Under the pieces are notes generated by a model. The model made no database searches, was not told the origin of the DNA, and worked only from the letters and a program-made list of their open reading frames with translations. DNA of 64,000 nt from Vibrio chagasii (GTDB lineage: Bacteria > Pseudomonadota > Gammaproteobacteria > Enterobacterales > Vibrionaceae): the NCBI RefSeq assembly GCF_024347355.1, contig NZ_AP025466.1:682001-746000 (forward strand). The letters are read 5' to 3'. Within the stretch, counting starts at the first letter, position 1. The number at the start of each line of letters is the position of its first letter. A program made the translations under genes and the position numbers. This document shows, piece after piece, positions 9,838-18,567 of the stretch.

Positions 9838-10284
9838 GTTATCCAAGTTCTGATTTACTATCCTTCCGCTGACTATCCTTTTTTAATGCAGTCTCATCGA
9901 TTAAGCCTTCATTCCCACCGAAAAAGAATGCCGACCGGTCATCATTTCAGTCTCAGAATTACTGGCTAGATTTCCGCATATAAGAAACATCCATCGAACC
10001 GATTTTTATGCCCCCTTTAGAACTTGTCCTAGATCATTAAAGTGTTCAAAAATGCAATCTTTGGTTTTAAATATTTAAACTTTGATGAAGTTTAAGAAAT
10101 TAAACCATATTGAAGATGGTTTGGTGATCCTGTTCAAATTTCACTCCTAATTTAGGTTAAATTTCCTTTATTTGTTGGTGTTTTAGACGGTTTTTATCGG
10201 TTTACAGAAGTTTACTGCATCTTGTTCAAATACCACCAAAGGAGTAGATTTCAGTCATCGAGTTCAAAAATGTAAACCGAAACT
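9838..10284. promoter_or_regulatory. Long AT-rich leader of the YheO-type regulator gene
   Basis: There is no ORF of note in these 447 bp. The motif GTTCAAAAATG(C/T)AA occurs at 10044-10057 and again at 10262-10275 just before the regulator start, with further GTTCAAA copies between. These could be binding sites for the regulator itself, but the region is AT-rich and chance repeats are possible. Confidence 0.35.
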
Positions 10285-10950
10285 ATGAATGTAAAACAAG
10301 TTAGATTCACCGATGAAGATAGAGAATGTTTAAGCAACTACTTTCGCTTAGCAGACACACTCGCTGATTTGATTGGCCCCTACTGTGAAGTAGTCATTCA
10401 TTCATTTGAAAGCTTAGAAAACTCGGTCGTGAAAATCGTCAATGGTCATCACACAGGTCGTGAAATTGGCTCTCCAATCACAGATCTCGGTTTACGTATG
10501 TGGAGCACCTTCGAGAAAACTGGCGAAGTTTCTCCAAAGAGCTACTTCACTAATGCAGCAGATGGTTCCCTGCTAAAATCAACCACCTGTGTGCTAGCTG
10601 GTCCACAGCAAAAGCCGATTGGCATGCTGTGTATCAACATGAACTTATCCTTCCCATTCCCTGAAATCGTTAAAACGTTAATGCCAACGTGCAACGTGTC
10701 TCAAACACGAGTCAGTGAGACTTTCAGCAAAAGTGCAAACGATGTGATTCAACAAGCACTGACTGCTGCAATAAAAGAAGTGGAACAAGACGAAACGATT
10801 TCCTGCAAAAGTCGCAACAAAGCCATCATTCGTTGTTTGTTTGATAACGGCGTATTTGAGCTAAAAGAGACGACGACACAAGTATCAGAACAGCTTGGGA
10901 TCAGCCGTCAGGCGGTTTACAAGTTTATCCGTGAATTTAAATCAGAATAA
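10285..10950 (+). CDS. YheO/DauR-family transcriptional regulator
   Basis: This 221-aa protein has an N-terminal YheO-like PAS domain (about 15-120; GPYCEVVIHSFESLENSVVK is characteristic) and a C-terminal helix-turn-helix (about 180-218; VSEQLGISRQAVYKFI). Known relatives control amino-acid catabolism, for example DauR for D-arginine. It is followed after 24 bp by a RidA-family gene and then a cystine transporter and a disulfide reductase-like gene on the same strand. It is therefore a likely local regulator responding to an amino acid such as cystine; that ligand is inferred from context. Confidence 0.85.
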   Translation: MNVKQVRFTDEDRECLSNYFRLADTLADLIGPYCEVVIHSFESLENSVVKIVNGHHTGREIGSPITDLGLRMWSTFEKTGEVSPKSYFTNAADGSLLKSTTCVLAGPQQKPIGMLCINMNLSFPFPEIVKTLMPTCNVSQTRVSETFSKSANDVIQQALTAAIKEVEQDETISCKSRNKAIIRCLFDNGVFELKETTTQVSEQLGISRQAVYKFIREFKSE

Positions 10951-10974
10951 AACCAATAATTTAGGAGTTACATC

Positions 10975-11358
10975 GTGAAACAGATCATTGCCACTGAACA
11001 AGCACCAGCAGCTATCGGGCCGTACTCACAAGGTACGTCTTACGGCGAAATGGTTTATACCTCAGGTCAACTACCTCTTGTTCCAGAAACCGTGCAGTTT
11101 GTTGAGGGCGGTATTAAAGAGCAAGCTCGCCAGTCTCTTGAAAATTTGAAGGCTGTTTTAGAAGCAAGCGGAGCTGGGCTAGACACTGTATTGAAGACAA
11201 CCTGCTTCCTTTCAGACATGGAGAACTTCGTTGCGTTTAACGAAGTGTACACCGAAGTATTTGGCACAGAGAACGCACCTGCTCGTTCTTGTGTAGAAGC
11301 AGCAAGACTACCAAAAGACGCACTGGTTGAAGTTGAAGCCATCGCATACAAAAAATAA
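10975..11358 (+). CDS. RidA-family enamine/imine deaminase
   Basis: This 127-aa protein is of the YjgF/YER057c/UK114 family (MKQIIATEQAPAAIGPYSQ; PARSCVEAARLPKDALVEVEAIA with the conserved Arg). It hydrolyses reactive enamine/imine intermediates such as 2-aminoacrylate released by PLP enzymes. The GTG start at 10975 follows TTAGGAGT. In this operon it probably detoxifies products of cysteine or serine breakdown, which fits the neighbouring cystine transporter. Confidence 0.92.
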   Translation: MKQIIATEQAPAAIGPYSQGTSYGEMVYTSGQLPLVPETVQFVEGGIKEQARQSLENLKAVLEASGAGLDTVLKTTCFLSDMENFVAFNEVYTEVFGTENAPARSCVEAARLPKDALVEVEAIAYKK

Positions 11359-11396
11359 CCGACTTAGGTATTAATGGGTATCATAGGATGATTCTC

Positions 11397-12803
11397 ATGA
11401 GCGTTTCATTTATTGGATTAAGCATACTATTCTTTGGGTTCTACGCACTGTTGTCGAACTTCAAAAAGCAAAAGAAAAGTTTTAACTTCCGCGTACTCAG
11501 TGCGCTTGCTGCCGGCTTGTTATTTGGTGGTGCAATTCAACTGGTTTTCGGTGTTGGCAACGCTGCAACAGCTGGCTTCGCTGAGCTGATTTCAGTGTTC
11601 GGTAAAGGTTACATCAAACTTCTACAAATAATCGTTATCCCGCTAGTATTCGTGGCGATGATCTCTTCGATCATGAACGTTGAAGGCGGCGGCGCGCTAT
11701 CTCGTATCGCACCAAAAATCATCGGTATTCTACTTTTCACTTGTGCAATCTCAGCAGCCGTTGGTATCGCGAGTATTTACCTATTTGGCATCGATGCAAA
11801 CGCGCTAGTCAGCACAATCGGCACCAACAGTGCAATTGAAGCACGCGGCGATTCATTGGTAGCAACACAAGATGCAATGGCGAATAGCGGTCTGTCTGGA
11901 ATGGCGCTGTCTATCATCCCAACCAACATCTTTGACATGCTAACAGGCTCAGAACGTACCTCGACACTATCTACAGTATTGTTCGGTATGTTCCTTGGTT
12001 ACTGCATCCTACAAGTGAAAAACCGTAAACCTGAGAAAGTGCAAAACTTCGTTGATTTCATCAACTCTGCAAAAGAAGTGGTGCTTTCAATGGTTCGTGA
12101 AATCCTGAAGCTAACGCCTTACGGTGTATTTGCTCTGATGACCACGTTCATGATGACGAATGATCTATTCGCACTCGCTGAAATGGGTCGCTTCTTGCTA
12201 GCGAGCTACGTGGCAATCGGCGTGATGTTCGGTATCCACTTCGTGATGGTATCGATGTTCGGCTTGTCTCCGGCTAAGTTCATGAAGAAAATCTGGCCGG
12301 TACTAGTGTTCGGTTTCGGTTCTCGCTCAAGCATGGCTGCTATCCCGCTAAACGTTGAAACACAAACTCAACGCCTAGGGGTAGACGAAGAAACAGCAAA
12401 CATGTCAGCGACATTTGGTACCAGTATCGGTCAGAACGGTTGTGCGGGTATCTACCCTGCAATGCTAGCTATCATGGCGGCACAAGTGATGGGCATGCCA
12501 GTTGACCTAGGCTTCATCCTACAACTGATTGCTGTTATCGCGATTGCTTCATTCGGTATCGCTGGTGTTGGTGGCGGTGCAACGTTCGCAGCAGTAGCAG
12601 TACTGACCATCATGGGCCTAGACATCACAGTAGTAGCGATTCTGGTGTCTATCGAAGCACTGATTGATATGGCTCGTACAGCGCTAAACATCTCAGGCTC
12701 TATGTTGTCTGGTGTTCTAACAGCTAAGAAAAACGGCTCGCTAAACACAGAACAATACGACGCTGACGTTACAGCGACAATAGCAAAAGAAGCAGCAGTA
12801 TAA
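11397..12803 (+). CDS. tcyP: L-cystine:cation symporter, TcyP type
   Basis: This 468-aa inner-membrane transporter of the dicarboxylate/amino acid:cation symporter (DAACS) family is closest to TcyP (E. coli YdjN). Shared landmarks include KGYIKLLQIIVIPLVF, SRSSMAAIPLNVETQTQRLG, GTSIGQNGCAGIYPAMLA, GIAGVGGGATFAA and IDMARTALNISGSM. I prefer the ATG at 11397, with AGGA at 11385-11388 as ribosome-binding site; the alternative ATG at 11388 overlaps that motif. It lies about 40 bp after the RidA gene and supplies cystine to the cell. Confidence 0.88.
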   Translation: MSVSFIGLSILFFGFYALLSNFKKQKKSFNFRVLSALAAGLLFGGAIQLVFGVGNAATAGFAELISVFGKGYIKLLQIIVIPLVFVAMISSIMNVEGGGALSRIAPKIIGILLFTCAISAAVGIASIYLFGIDANALVSTIGTNSAIEARGDSLVATQDAMANSGLSGMALSIIPTNIFDMLTGSERTSTLSTVLFGMFLGYCILQVKNRKPEKVQNFVDFINSAKEVVLSMVREILKLTPYGVFALMTTFMMTNDLFALAEMGRFLLASYVAIGVMFGIHFVMVSMFGLSPAKFMKKIWPVLVFGFGSRSSMAAIPLNVETQTQRLGVDEETANMSATFGTSIGQNGCAGIYPAMLAIMAAQVMGMPVDLGFILQLIAVIAIASFGIAGVGGGATFAAVAVLTIMGLDITVVAILVSIEALIDMARTALNISGSMLSGVLTAKKNGSLNTEQYDADVTATIAKEAAV

Positions 12804-12820
12804 TTCTCAAACTTAATTAA

Positions 12821-12848
12821 GGGCACTCCGCGTGAGTGCTCTTCTGTT
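12821..12848 (+). terminator. Weak hairpin between transporter and reductase genes
   Basis: GGGCACTC (12821-12828) pairs with GAGTGCTC (12834-12841, one G-U), followed by a broken T run. It could attenuate rather than fully end transcription before the next gene. Confidence 0.5.
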
Positions 12849-12880
12849 TTTCCTGAGTTCAGGTTATTTAGGTAATAAAT

Positions 12881-14203
12881 ATGAAAGTTGTTGTTATAGG
12901 CGGTAGCGCCGCAGGTATGAGTTTCGCAGCAAAGTACAAACGTAATCAGCCATCAGACGAAGTCATCGTATTAGATAAGCGCAGTTACATCTCTTTTGGA
13001 GCCTGTGGCTTACCTTACTTTGCAGGCGGCATGTTTGATGATACCGAGCGAATGATCTCTCGTACGCCAGAACAAGCAATCAAATCTGGTTTAGATGTAC
13101 GCGTAGAGACAGAAATGGTGTCGTTCGACCGTACTGAAAAACATATTACAGTGCGTCACCAAAACGTAGAGAGCACCATAAATTACGATATGTTGGTCAT
13201 TGCGACAGGCGCACGTCCGATCGTTCCCTCATTCGGTGAATTCAATCCGGAACACGTATACACACTAACAAGCATGGAAGATGGTTTAGCAGTAAAAGAA
13301 GCGCTTAAAGATGATCGTAAACAACGCGTGTGCGTCATTGGCGCAGGCTTTATCGGGCTGGAAGTCTTTGATGCGGCACATGGCTTAGATAAGCACGTGA
13401 CGATCATCGAACGTGAACAGCACATCATGAGCCGTCAGTTCAGTCCAGAAATCATTGAAATCGTCGAAGGTGCTATTCGGGAATCAGGTGCAGATCTTAA
13501 AACAGGTTGCAGCGTGTCAGCTATTCGTGATGCTGATCAAGGTGGTTACATCGTTGAAACCGATAACGGCAATGTCGAAGCTGATATCGTTATCCTGTCA
13601 CTCGGTTTCAAACCAAATACTGAAGCATTCGAACTAGCAAAAGCAGCAAATGGCGCGTTATTGGTAAATGAATATGGCGCTACTGAAGACGCTTATATCC
13701 ATGCAGTCGGTGACTGTGCCGTTGTCCATCATATGGCGCTAGGCAAACCCGTTTATGTTCCTCTAGCAACCACTGCCAACAAACAAGCGCGTATGATGGC
13801 GGACAAGTTAGCAGGCAAAGATACTTACATGTCAGGCTTCTTAGGTTCATCTTGTTTGAAAGTGCTCGACTACGAACTGGCATGTACTGGCGTGAATGAA
13901 CCTCTGGCAACAGAACATAGATTGGATGTGAAAGTATCAACGATTTCAGATAAGAACCAAACCGATTACTACCCTGGCCAAGAAGACATTAAGGTGAAGT
14001 TGGTTTATCACCCAGAGACCAAGGTTCTTTTAGGTGGTGAGATAGTAGGTAAGAAAGGAGCGGTTGGCCGTATTAACGCGCTAGCCGTTGCAATCACCGC
14101 GAAGATGACAACTCAACAACTAGGCTATATGGATTTCTGTTACGCACCACCATTCACCCGCACATGGGATGCGCTGAACGTGGCTGGTAACGTCGCCAAA
14201 TAG
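12881..14203 (+). CDS. CoA-disulfide reductase / NADH oxidase-family flavoprotein
   Basis: This 440-aa FAD enzyme has two Rossmann motifs (VVIGGSAAGMSFAAKYKR at the N-terminus and VCVIGAGFIGLEV around 150) and the single redox cysteine C42 in SFGACGLPYFAGG. This is the signature of CoA-disulfide/persulfide reductases and NADH oxidases. No rhodanese domain is fused. Following a cystine importer, it may reduce CoA-cysteine mixed disulfides or persulfides arising from cystine uptake. The substrate is inferred from operon context. Confidence 0.85.
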   Translation: MKVVVIGGSAAGMSFAAKYKRNQPSDEVIVLDKRSYISFGACGLPYFAGGMFDDTERMISRTPEQAIKSGLDVRVETEMVSFDRTEKHITVRHQNVESTINYDMLVIATGARPIVPSFGEFNPEHVYTLTSMEDGLAVKEALKDDRKQRVCVIGAGFIGLEVFDAAHGLDKHVTIIEREQHIMSRQFSPEIIEIVEGAIRESGADLKTGCSVSAIRDADQGGYIVETDNGNVEADIVILSLGFKPNTEAFELAKAANGALLVNEYGATEDAYIHAVGDCAVVHHMALGKPVYVPLATTANKQARMMADKLAGKDTYMSGFLGSSCLKVLDYELACTGVNEPLATEHRLDVKVSTISDKNQTDYYPGQEDIKVKLVYHPETKVLLGGEIVGKKGAVGRINALAVAITAKMTTQQLGYMDFCYAPPFTRTWDALNVAGNVAK

Positions 14204-14239
14204 GCCTTACTAGTCGCAAAGACATACAACTAAAACATC

Positions 14240-14268
14240 AAAGCAGAGCCTGAGCGCTCTGCTTTTTT
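14240..14268 (+). terminator. Intrinsic terminator of the cystine cluster
   Basis: AGCAGAGC and GCTCTGCT form a stem with loop CTGAGC, followed by a run of six Ts. Confidence 0.85.
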
Positions 14269-14356
14269 ATAGCCTCAACTCTACGAAGCTTACAGCTAGA
14301 TAAAATAGCTATTTATCTAATGTAATTGAGCTTTCTTTTACCAAATTCAAAACGTA

Positions 14357-14387
14357 AAAAAGCCCGCTGATTTCTCAGCGGGCTTTC
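14357..14387 (-). terminator. Ancestral terminator of the tRNA-Ser/rrn transcript
   Basis: AAAGCCCGCTGA and TCAGCGGGCTTT form a perfect stem. Its T-rich tail is on the minus strand, and it lies immediately next to the 32-bp tRNA-Ser 3' fragment. Before island insertion this would have ended the rRNA-tRNA-Ser transcript; it is now about 27.5 kb away from it. Confidence 0.7.
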
Positions 14388-14392
14388 TAATG

Positions 14393-14424
14393 GTGGTGGA
14401 GGGATAGGGATTTGAACCCTAGAA
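14393..14424 (-). repeat. attR-like repeat: 3' fragment of tRNA-Ser
   Basis: This 32-bp stretch is identical to 41832-41863. It contains the T-arm, acceptor strand and CCA end of tRNA-Ser(UGA) in the same orientation, but the rest of the tRNA is missing. It marks the island boundary distant from the integrase. Confidence 0.9.
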
Positions 14425-14798
14425 ACTCCGATATTCATTCGTTAAATAACCTGATATCAATAACTTAATCATAACGCAGACTAAACTTGCTAATGATTGA
14501 CTTACTAAATTGACTATAGTTTGTTATTCGTAAGTCCGTCAAGAAACGCTTCTAAAATATCCTATATTCGTTCACTTTAGACTGAAAATCACTACCCTTC
14601 GCAGGCCACGTTTACACTAAATCACATAGAGTTGAAACTTGGTCAAACAGACACTTACTGAAATTACATATCCAATCGGCGCACTGCGCCGATTATTAAG
14701 CATAAATAAATTTTGGTTACAGCTTAATGTCTTCTTACTACTTCAATAATAACTGTATACGACGTTAACTATCAAAGATCGATAAACTGGGAGTAGTT
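14425..14798. other. Non-coding island edge
   Basis: No credible ORF is seen in these 374 AT-rich bp. A perfect hairpin, AATCGGCGCA/TGCGCCGATT at 14674-14694, lacks a clear T run; it may end the YeeE-type transcript or be an integrase accessory site near the attachment repeat. Confidence 0.4.
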
Positions 14799-15710
14799 TC
14801 ATTTTGTATCCCGACTCTGCAAGACAAGAGTCCCAAGATAAATACCCACAATGATACTCAACACAGAAAAAACGCCCGCCAGAGAAAGTACTGGCATCGC
14901 CACTAACAGCTGAGTATCGTTCCCTCCACCAGCCATCACAGCGCCAAACCCCATAAGCACACCAGCAACCAAGTGTTTACCCAATCGACGTATAGAGCTC
15001 AACCTCAAAGAAAAAGATCCAGTAAACAACGCGGCACTGACCATTCCCACTAGCAACATGGCCATTAATATAAAGCGCTCGCTGCGCGGCCAATCTTCAG
15101 CTCTTCCATGCCAGAGTGAAGTACCCATAGATTTCAATAAACCACTTGGCGTCCAGTGCGGTTCATACAAGAATACAAAGCCTGCCATCAACCCAATCCC
15201 CAACATTGAGAACCATAACTTGCGATTTACCGCATTCATGAAGTAGCAACTCACCACAATAATGAACGAAATGATCCCAAGGAATGCATATCGGGAAAAA
15301 TCAGATAAAATCAATCGAGATCCTTTTAACTCCGTAGGCAACACTGGGGCAAACAACAACCAAGCAACGAACCACCCTAATATGGTCGCCAACATAACCA
15401 CTTCGCCACGAGCTAAACGACTCACCGTCGATACCCCGCAACCACTATTAATTGCCGCTCCAATACCAAACAGAAAACCACCAAACAGGGAAAACAGGCT
15501 CGGCCAAAAAGCGGTAGATAAAAGCCGCCCTTCTACGACAGAGCCAAGAGCCATAGAGACCCAAGCCAGTGAACCACTAAACGCAATCGCGACGATGAAC
15601 ATCGGTGACCCGTTTGTCGCCTCTTTCACACCTCTAACCATACAAAGGCCCGTAGTTTGAGCAAGATACCCCAACAAGAAGATGCAGAGTAAAGCGAGAA
15701 TAAACAACAT
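14799..15710 (-). CDS. YeeE/YedE-family sulfur transporter
   Basis: This 303-aa inner-membrane protein has about nine hydrophobic segments. YeeE-family members import thiosulfate or related sulfur compounds. Hallmark regions are TTGLCMVRGVKEA near the N-terminus, GAAINSGCGVSTVSRLARGE, and GAVMAGGGNDTQLL late in the protein; the first two retain a cysteine and the third has none. The chosen ATG at 15710 has GGAGG six bases upstream; the frame is open 19 codons further. It lies inside the island, divergent from the PT genes, and might supply sulfur for DNA modification (speculative). Confidence 0.8.
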   Translation of the reverse strand: MLFILALLCIFLLGYLAQTTGLCMVRGVKEATNGSPMFIVAIAFSGSLAWVSMALGSVVEGRLLSTAFWPSLFSLFGGFLFGIGAAINSGCGVSTVSRLARGEVVMLATILGWFVAWLLFAPVLPTELKGSRLILSDFSRYAFLGIISFIIVVSCYFMNAVNRKLWFSMLGIGLMAGFVFLYEPHWTPSGLLKSMGTSLWHGRAEDWPRSERFILMAMLLVGMVSAALFTGSFSLRLSSIRRLGKHLVAGVLMGFGAVMAGGGNDTQLLVAMPVLSLAGVFSVLSIIVGIYLGTLVLQSRDTK

Positions 15711-15789
15711 ACATAGCCTCCGAATTGCATTGATTTTACTGCTGTCGTTCGTTAAATATAGTAGCAACCTAGAGCCCTAAGGACAGAAT

Positions 15790-16317
15790 ATGCACCACAA
15801 GCTTATTGATTGGCATAAGTCTAGACATCCTAATTACTTAGGAGACAACAAGGTTAATAAACTTTCTGCCACTGAGCTTCAATGTTTAGCGGTTCAAATT
15901 TTAAAGCCTATCGAACGCTCACTAGGAGAGGTAACCGTGACTTATGGTTATACAAGTCATCCTCTTTTAAGGTGGATATTGAAAAATAGCCCTGGAGATA
16001 TGGCGCCCGATATTGACCAACATGCCTCTATGGAACTCAACTCCCGGGATAGCCGTATCTGTAAGCGCAATGGGGCTGCGTGTGATATTTATGTTGAAGG
16101 GTATAAGCAACGTATGGATGAGGTCGCTCGATTTATCTGCACGCATTTAGAGTTCGACCGCCTCTATTTTTATGGCAAAGATAAACCTCTGCATATTAGC
16201 ATTGGGGCTGATAATTCAAAATATGCACTTATCCGACAACGCCGAAGTGACGGACTTCGCGTAAACACAAAAAGTGCAAAAGGCAGCGCCACACAAGCAT
16301 TGTTCGATGATTTATAA
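15790..16317 (+). CDS. PT-island protein, degenerate DD-peptidase-like (hypothetical)
   Basis: This 175-aa protein is not assigned to a named family with certainty. NGAACDIYVEGYKQRMDEV and KPLHISIGADNS resemble the GxAxD and second-His regions of Hedgehog/DD-peptidase (M15-like) folds, but the usual first zinc histidine is replaced (CKRNG), so peptidase activity is doubtful. AAGGA precedes the ATG at 15790. The PT-associated methyltransferase gene starts 26 bp after its stop, so the two are probably co-transcribed and function together. Confidence 0.6.
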   Translation: MHHKLIDWHKSRHPNYLGDNKVNKLSATELQCLAVQILKPIERSLGEVTVTYGYTSHPLLRWILKNSPGDMAPDIDQHASMELNSRDSRICKRNGAACDIYVEGYKQRMDEVARFICTHLEFDRLYFYGKDKPLHISIGADNSKYALIRQRRSDGLRVNTKSAKGSATQALFDDL

Positions 16318-16343
16318 TCTTCAAAAACACCTAAGGATTAGGA

Positions 16344-18362
16344 ATGAACGAAGAGCTATTTGCTGAACTTACCTCTCAAATAAAAGTTGGAAAGCAACTT
16401 CCCGATGCCATTTATCTTCATAAAGACACATTCAGCGCATTGCCTAAAGTATTAACACAGTTCATTCCTGCCGTAGCAAAAGCCGTTAACTTAAATGAAG
16501 AAGACTGGAACCTTGTTAAGCTGTTTAAAAAAGAGTTCCGTTTATCTCTTCTTCATTACCCTGATTTTTATACTGATTCCTATCCCGCATTAGAACAAAG
16601 CCTCAATGTCGACCTCTCTAAGCTAAGCCACAAAATTACAGGCTACCGCGAATCTGAAAACCCGCCGATCTTACATAGAAAAGAAACCATGGTTTTGCCA
16701 ACAAGTGAATATTACGAACACTTCGTTTCACTCACACAAGAAGGCGAGAATGCAGGCCTGTACGAAAACAGCCGTTTGATTGGTTTTAAGCGTTCTTGGG
16801 AAAACCTAATAGCACGCCATGGCTACGAGCTTGTCGATGGTCGACTATTCCGATGCTCCTCTGTGACAACGCAAGAAGAGGCTGGGATTGATAGGCACAG
16901 AACCGCCATCGTGCGTCATGAACTCTCCGCACCAATGAAGACTCTCGTTAAACATGGTTACTTAAAAGGCGAACACTCAATTTTCGATTATGGCTGCGGC
17001 CGCGGAGACGATTTAAGAGAGCTCGAAGCACATGGCCTTGACGCTCTGGGTTGGGATCCGAACTTTCAACCCGACAACGACAAATCCAATTCTGATATCG
17101 TAAACATAGGGTTTGTTCTTAACGTAATAGAAGATCAAGATGAAAGACTCGATGCCCTACTAGGCGCATGGGAGCTGGCAGACAAGCTTCTGGTGGTTTC
17201 TGTCATGCTGGCCAACGAAAACTACATTGCTCAGTTCAAACCTTATAAGGATGGGGTCATCACCTCTCGTAACACCTTCCAAAAATACTATGCGCAATCA
17301 GAGATCAAAGCGTACATAGAGAGAAGCCTACAAGAAGACGCCATTACCGTCGCGCCTGGTATTTTCTATATCTTCAAAGACAAATTGGAAGAGCAACAGT
17401 ACCTGCAGACTAAATACAAACGTCACCATAAATGGCAGCAACTGACTTCGCCAGAGCCAATTGAAGCCAAAGACAAAGCCAAACTGCTTATTACCCAGCA
17501 TCAAGACTTGTTTAATGACTTTTGGAACAACTGCTTAGAGCTAGGGCGTATTCCTGCCAATGATGAATTTGAACAATCAGACAAAGTAAGAGAGCTGGTT
17601 GGCTCACACAGAAAAACCTTTAACTTACTGCAAGAGATGTTTGATACCAAAGAGTTTGAACAAGCAGAAAAGAGCCGAAAAGAAGATCTTCTCCTCTATT
17701 TTACTATGGGACTGTTTGAGAAAAGAAAACCCTATACGCAGCAACCAGAACCCCTTAAGCGTGACATCAAAGCCTTGTTTGATGATTACAAAACCGCGAT
17801 CAACCTGGCTGCAGAATTACTGTTCGCGATTGCAGACACCGACTTAATCCAGCAGCAGTGCCAGGAAGCACATAACCAGTTACCAGCAAGCCTACTCAAC
17901 GAAGGACATTCACTGATCCTACATCGAGACTTTATCGACAACTTACCACTACTGCTGCGAGTATACGTTGGTGCAGGGTTGCAAATGTATGGCGAACTGG
18001 ATGAAGAAATAGACCTAATTAAAATTCATATCACATCCGGGAAACTCACCCTCACCGCCTATGACGATTTTGAAAAATCCGTGCCTTTCTTAGTAGAACG
18101 CATAAAAATCAAGATGGCTGAGCAAGATATCGACTTCTTCGATTACGTCAATGAAGATCGCAGGCCACCACTGCTGAATAAACACCTCTACATGCAAACC
18201 GAACACGAGAACTACAAGAAACAACAGAGCTTTGATAAGCGGTTAGCAAAGCTCATGGAGTTTGAACCAACCGAAGAAACACAGATGATAAGAGCAGAAT
18301 TTGAGGTGCTTTTAGGGAAGGAACATAAAGAAATCAAAGGGTTTACGCTAAGTTCAAAATAA
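16344..18362 (+). CDS. DNA phosphorothioation-associated putative methyltransferase
   Basis: This 672-aa protein has a SAM-dependent methyltransferase core near the middle: IFDYGCGRGDDLRELEAHG (glycine-rich SAM loop, about 213-223), WDPNF and a long alpha-helical C-terminal part. It matches the family recurrently found beside dnd clusters (dnd_rel_methyl type). The substrate is unknown; it may methylate DNA or act on nucleotides in the PT pathway. It is preceded by the small DD-peptidase-like gene and followed after a 205-bp regulatory region by dndB. Confidence 0.75.
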   Translation: MNEELFAELTSQIKVGKQLPDAIYLHKDTFSALPKVLTQFIPAVAKAVNLNEEDWNLVKLFKKEFRLSLLHYPDFYTDSYPALEQSLNVDLSKLSHKITGYRESENPPILHRKETMVLPTSEYYEHFVSLTQEGENAGLYENSRLIGFKRSWENLIARHGYELVDGRLFRCSSVTTQEEAGIDRHRTAIVRHELSAPMKTLVKHGYLKGEHSIFDYGCGRGDDLRELEAHGLDALGWDPNFQPDNDKSNSDIVNIGFVLNVIEDQDERLDALLGAWELADKLLVVSVMLANENYIAQFKPYKDGVITSRNTFQKYYAQSEIKAYIERSLQEDAITVAPGIFYIFKDKLEEQQYLQTKYKRHHKWQQLTSPEPIEAKDKAKLLITQHQDLFNDFWNNCLELGRIPANDEFEQSDKVRELVGSHRKTFNLLQEMFDTKEFEQAEKSRKEDLLLYFTMGLFEKRKPYTQQPEPLKRDIKALFDDYKTAINLAAELLFAIADTDLIQQQCQEAHNQLPASLLNEGHSLILHRDFIDNLPLLLRVYVGAGLQMYGELDEEIDLIKIHITSGKLTLTAYDDFEKSVPFLVERIKIKMAEQDIDFFDYVNEDRRPPLLNKHLYMQTEHENYKKQQSFDKRLAKLMEFEPTEETQMIRAEFEVLLGKEHKEIKGFTLSSK

Positions 18363-18385
18363 CGCTTTTTTAGTACTATAAAAAC

Positions 18386-18541
18386 CTATGGTTACCATAG
18401 ATATCTGGCCTACATACCTGTAAAATATTCAGCCTATTTTGGCATACCTATGTGATAATTCGCATAGATAAGACTAAAGCATAACAAACTAAAAGCTTAG
18501 TTTGTCAAAATATGACATACCAACTATGGTTTATGTCATAG
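18386..18541 (+). promoter_or_regulatory. Cluster of inverted repeats upstream of dndB
   Basis: The dndB leader holds CTATG-N5-CATAG (18386-18400), CTATG-N10-CATAG (18448-18467) and CTATG-N8-CATAG (18524-18541), plus TATGACATA/TATGTCATA (18511-18519, 18532-18540). DndB proteins are known autoregulators that bind palindromes of similar design (recalled as TACG-N10-CGTA), so these are candidate DndB operators. Confidence 0.5.
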
Positions 18542-18567
18542 ACAAATAACATAACTTAGAGTTCACT

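Noticed and set aside
14425..14798. Possible integrase remnant beside the attR-like repeat
   Set aside because: No recombinase motifs could be read in any frame.
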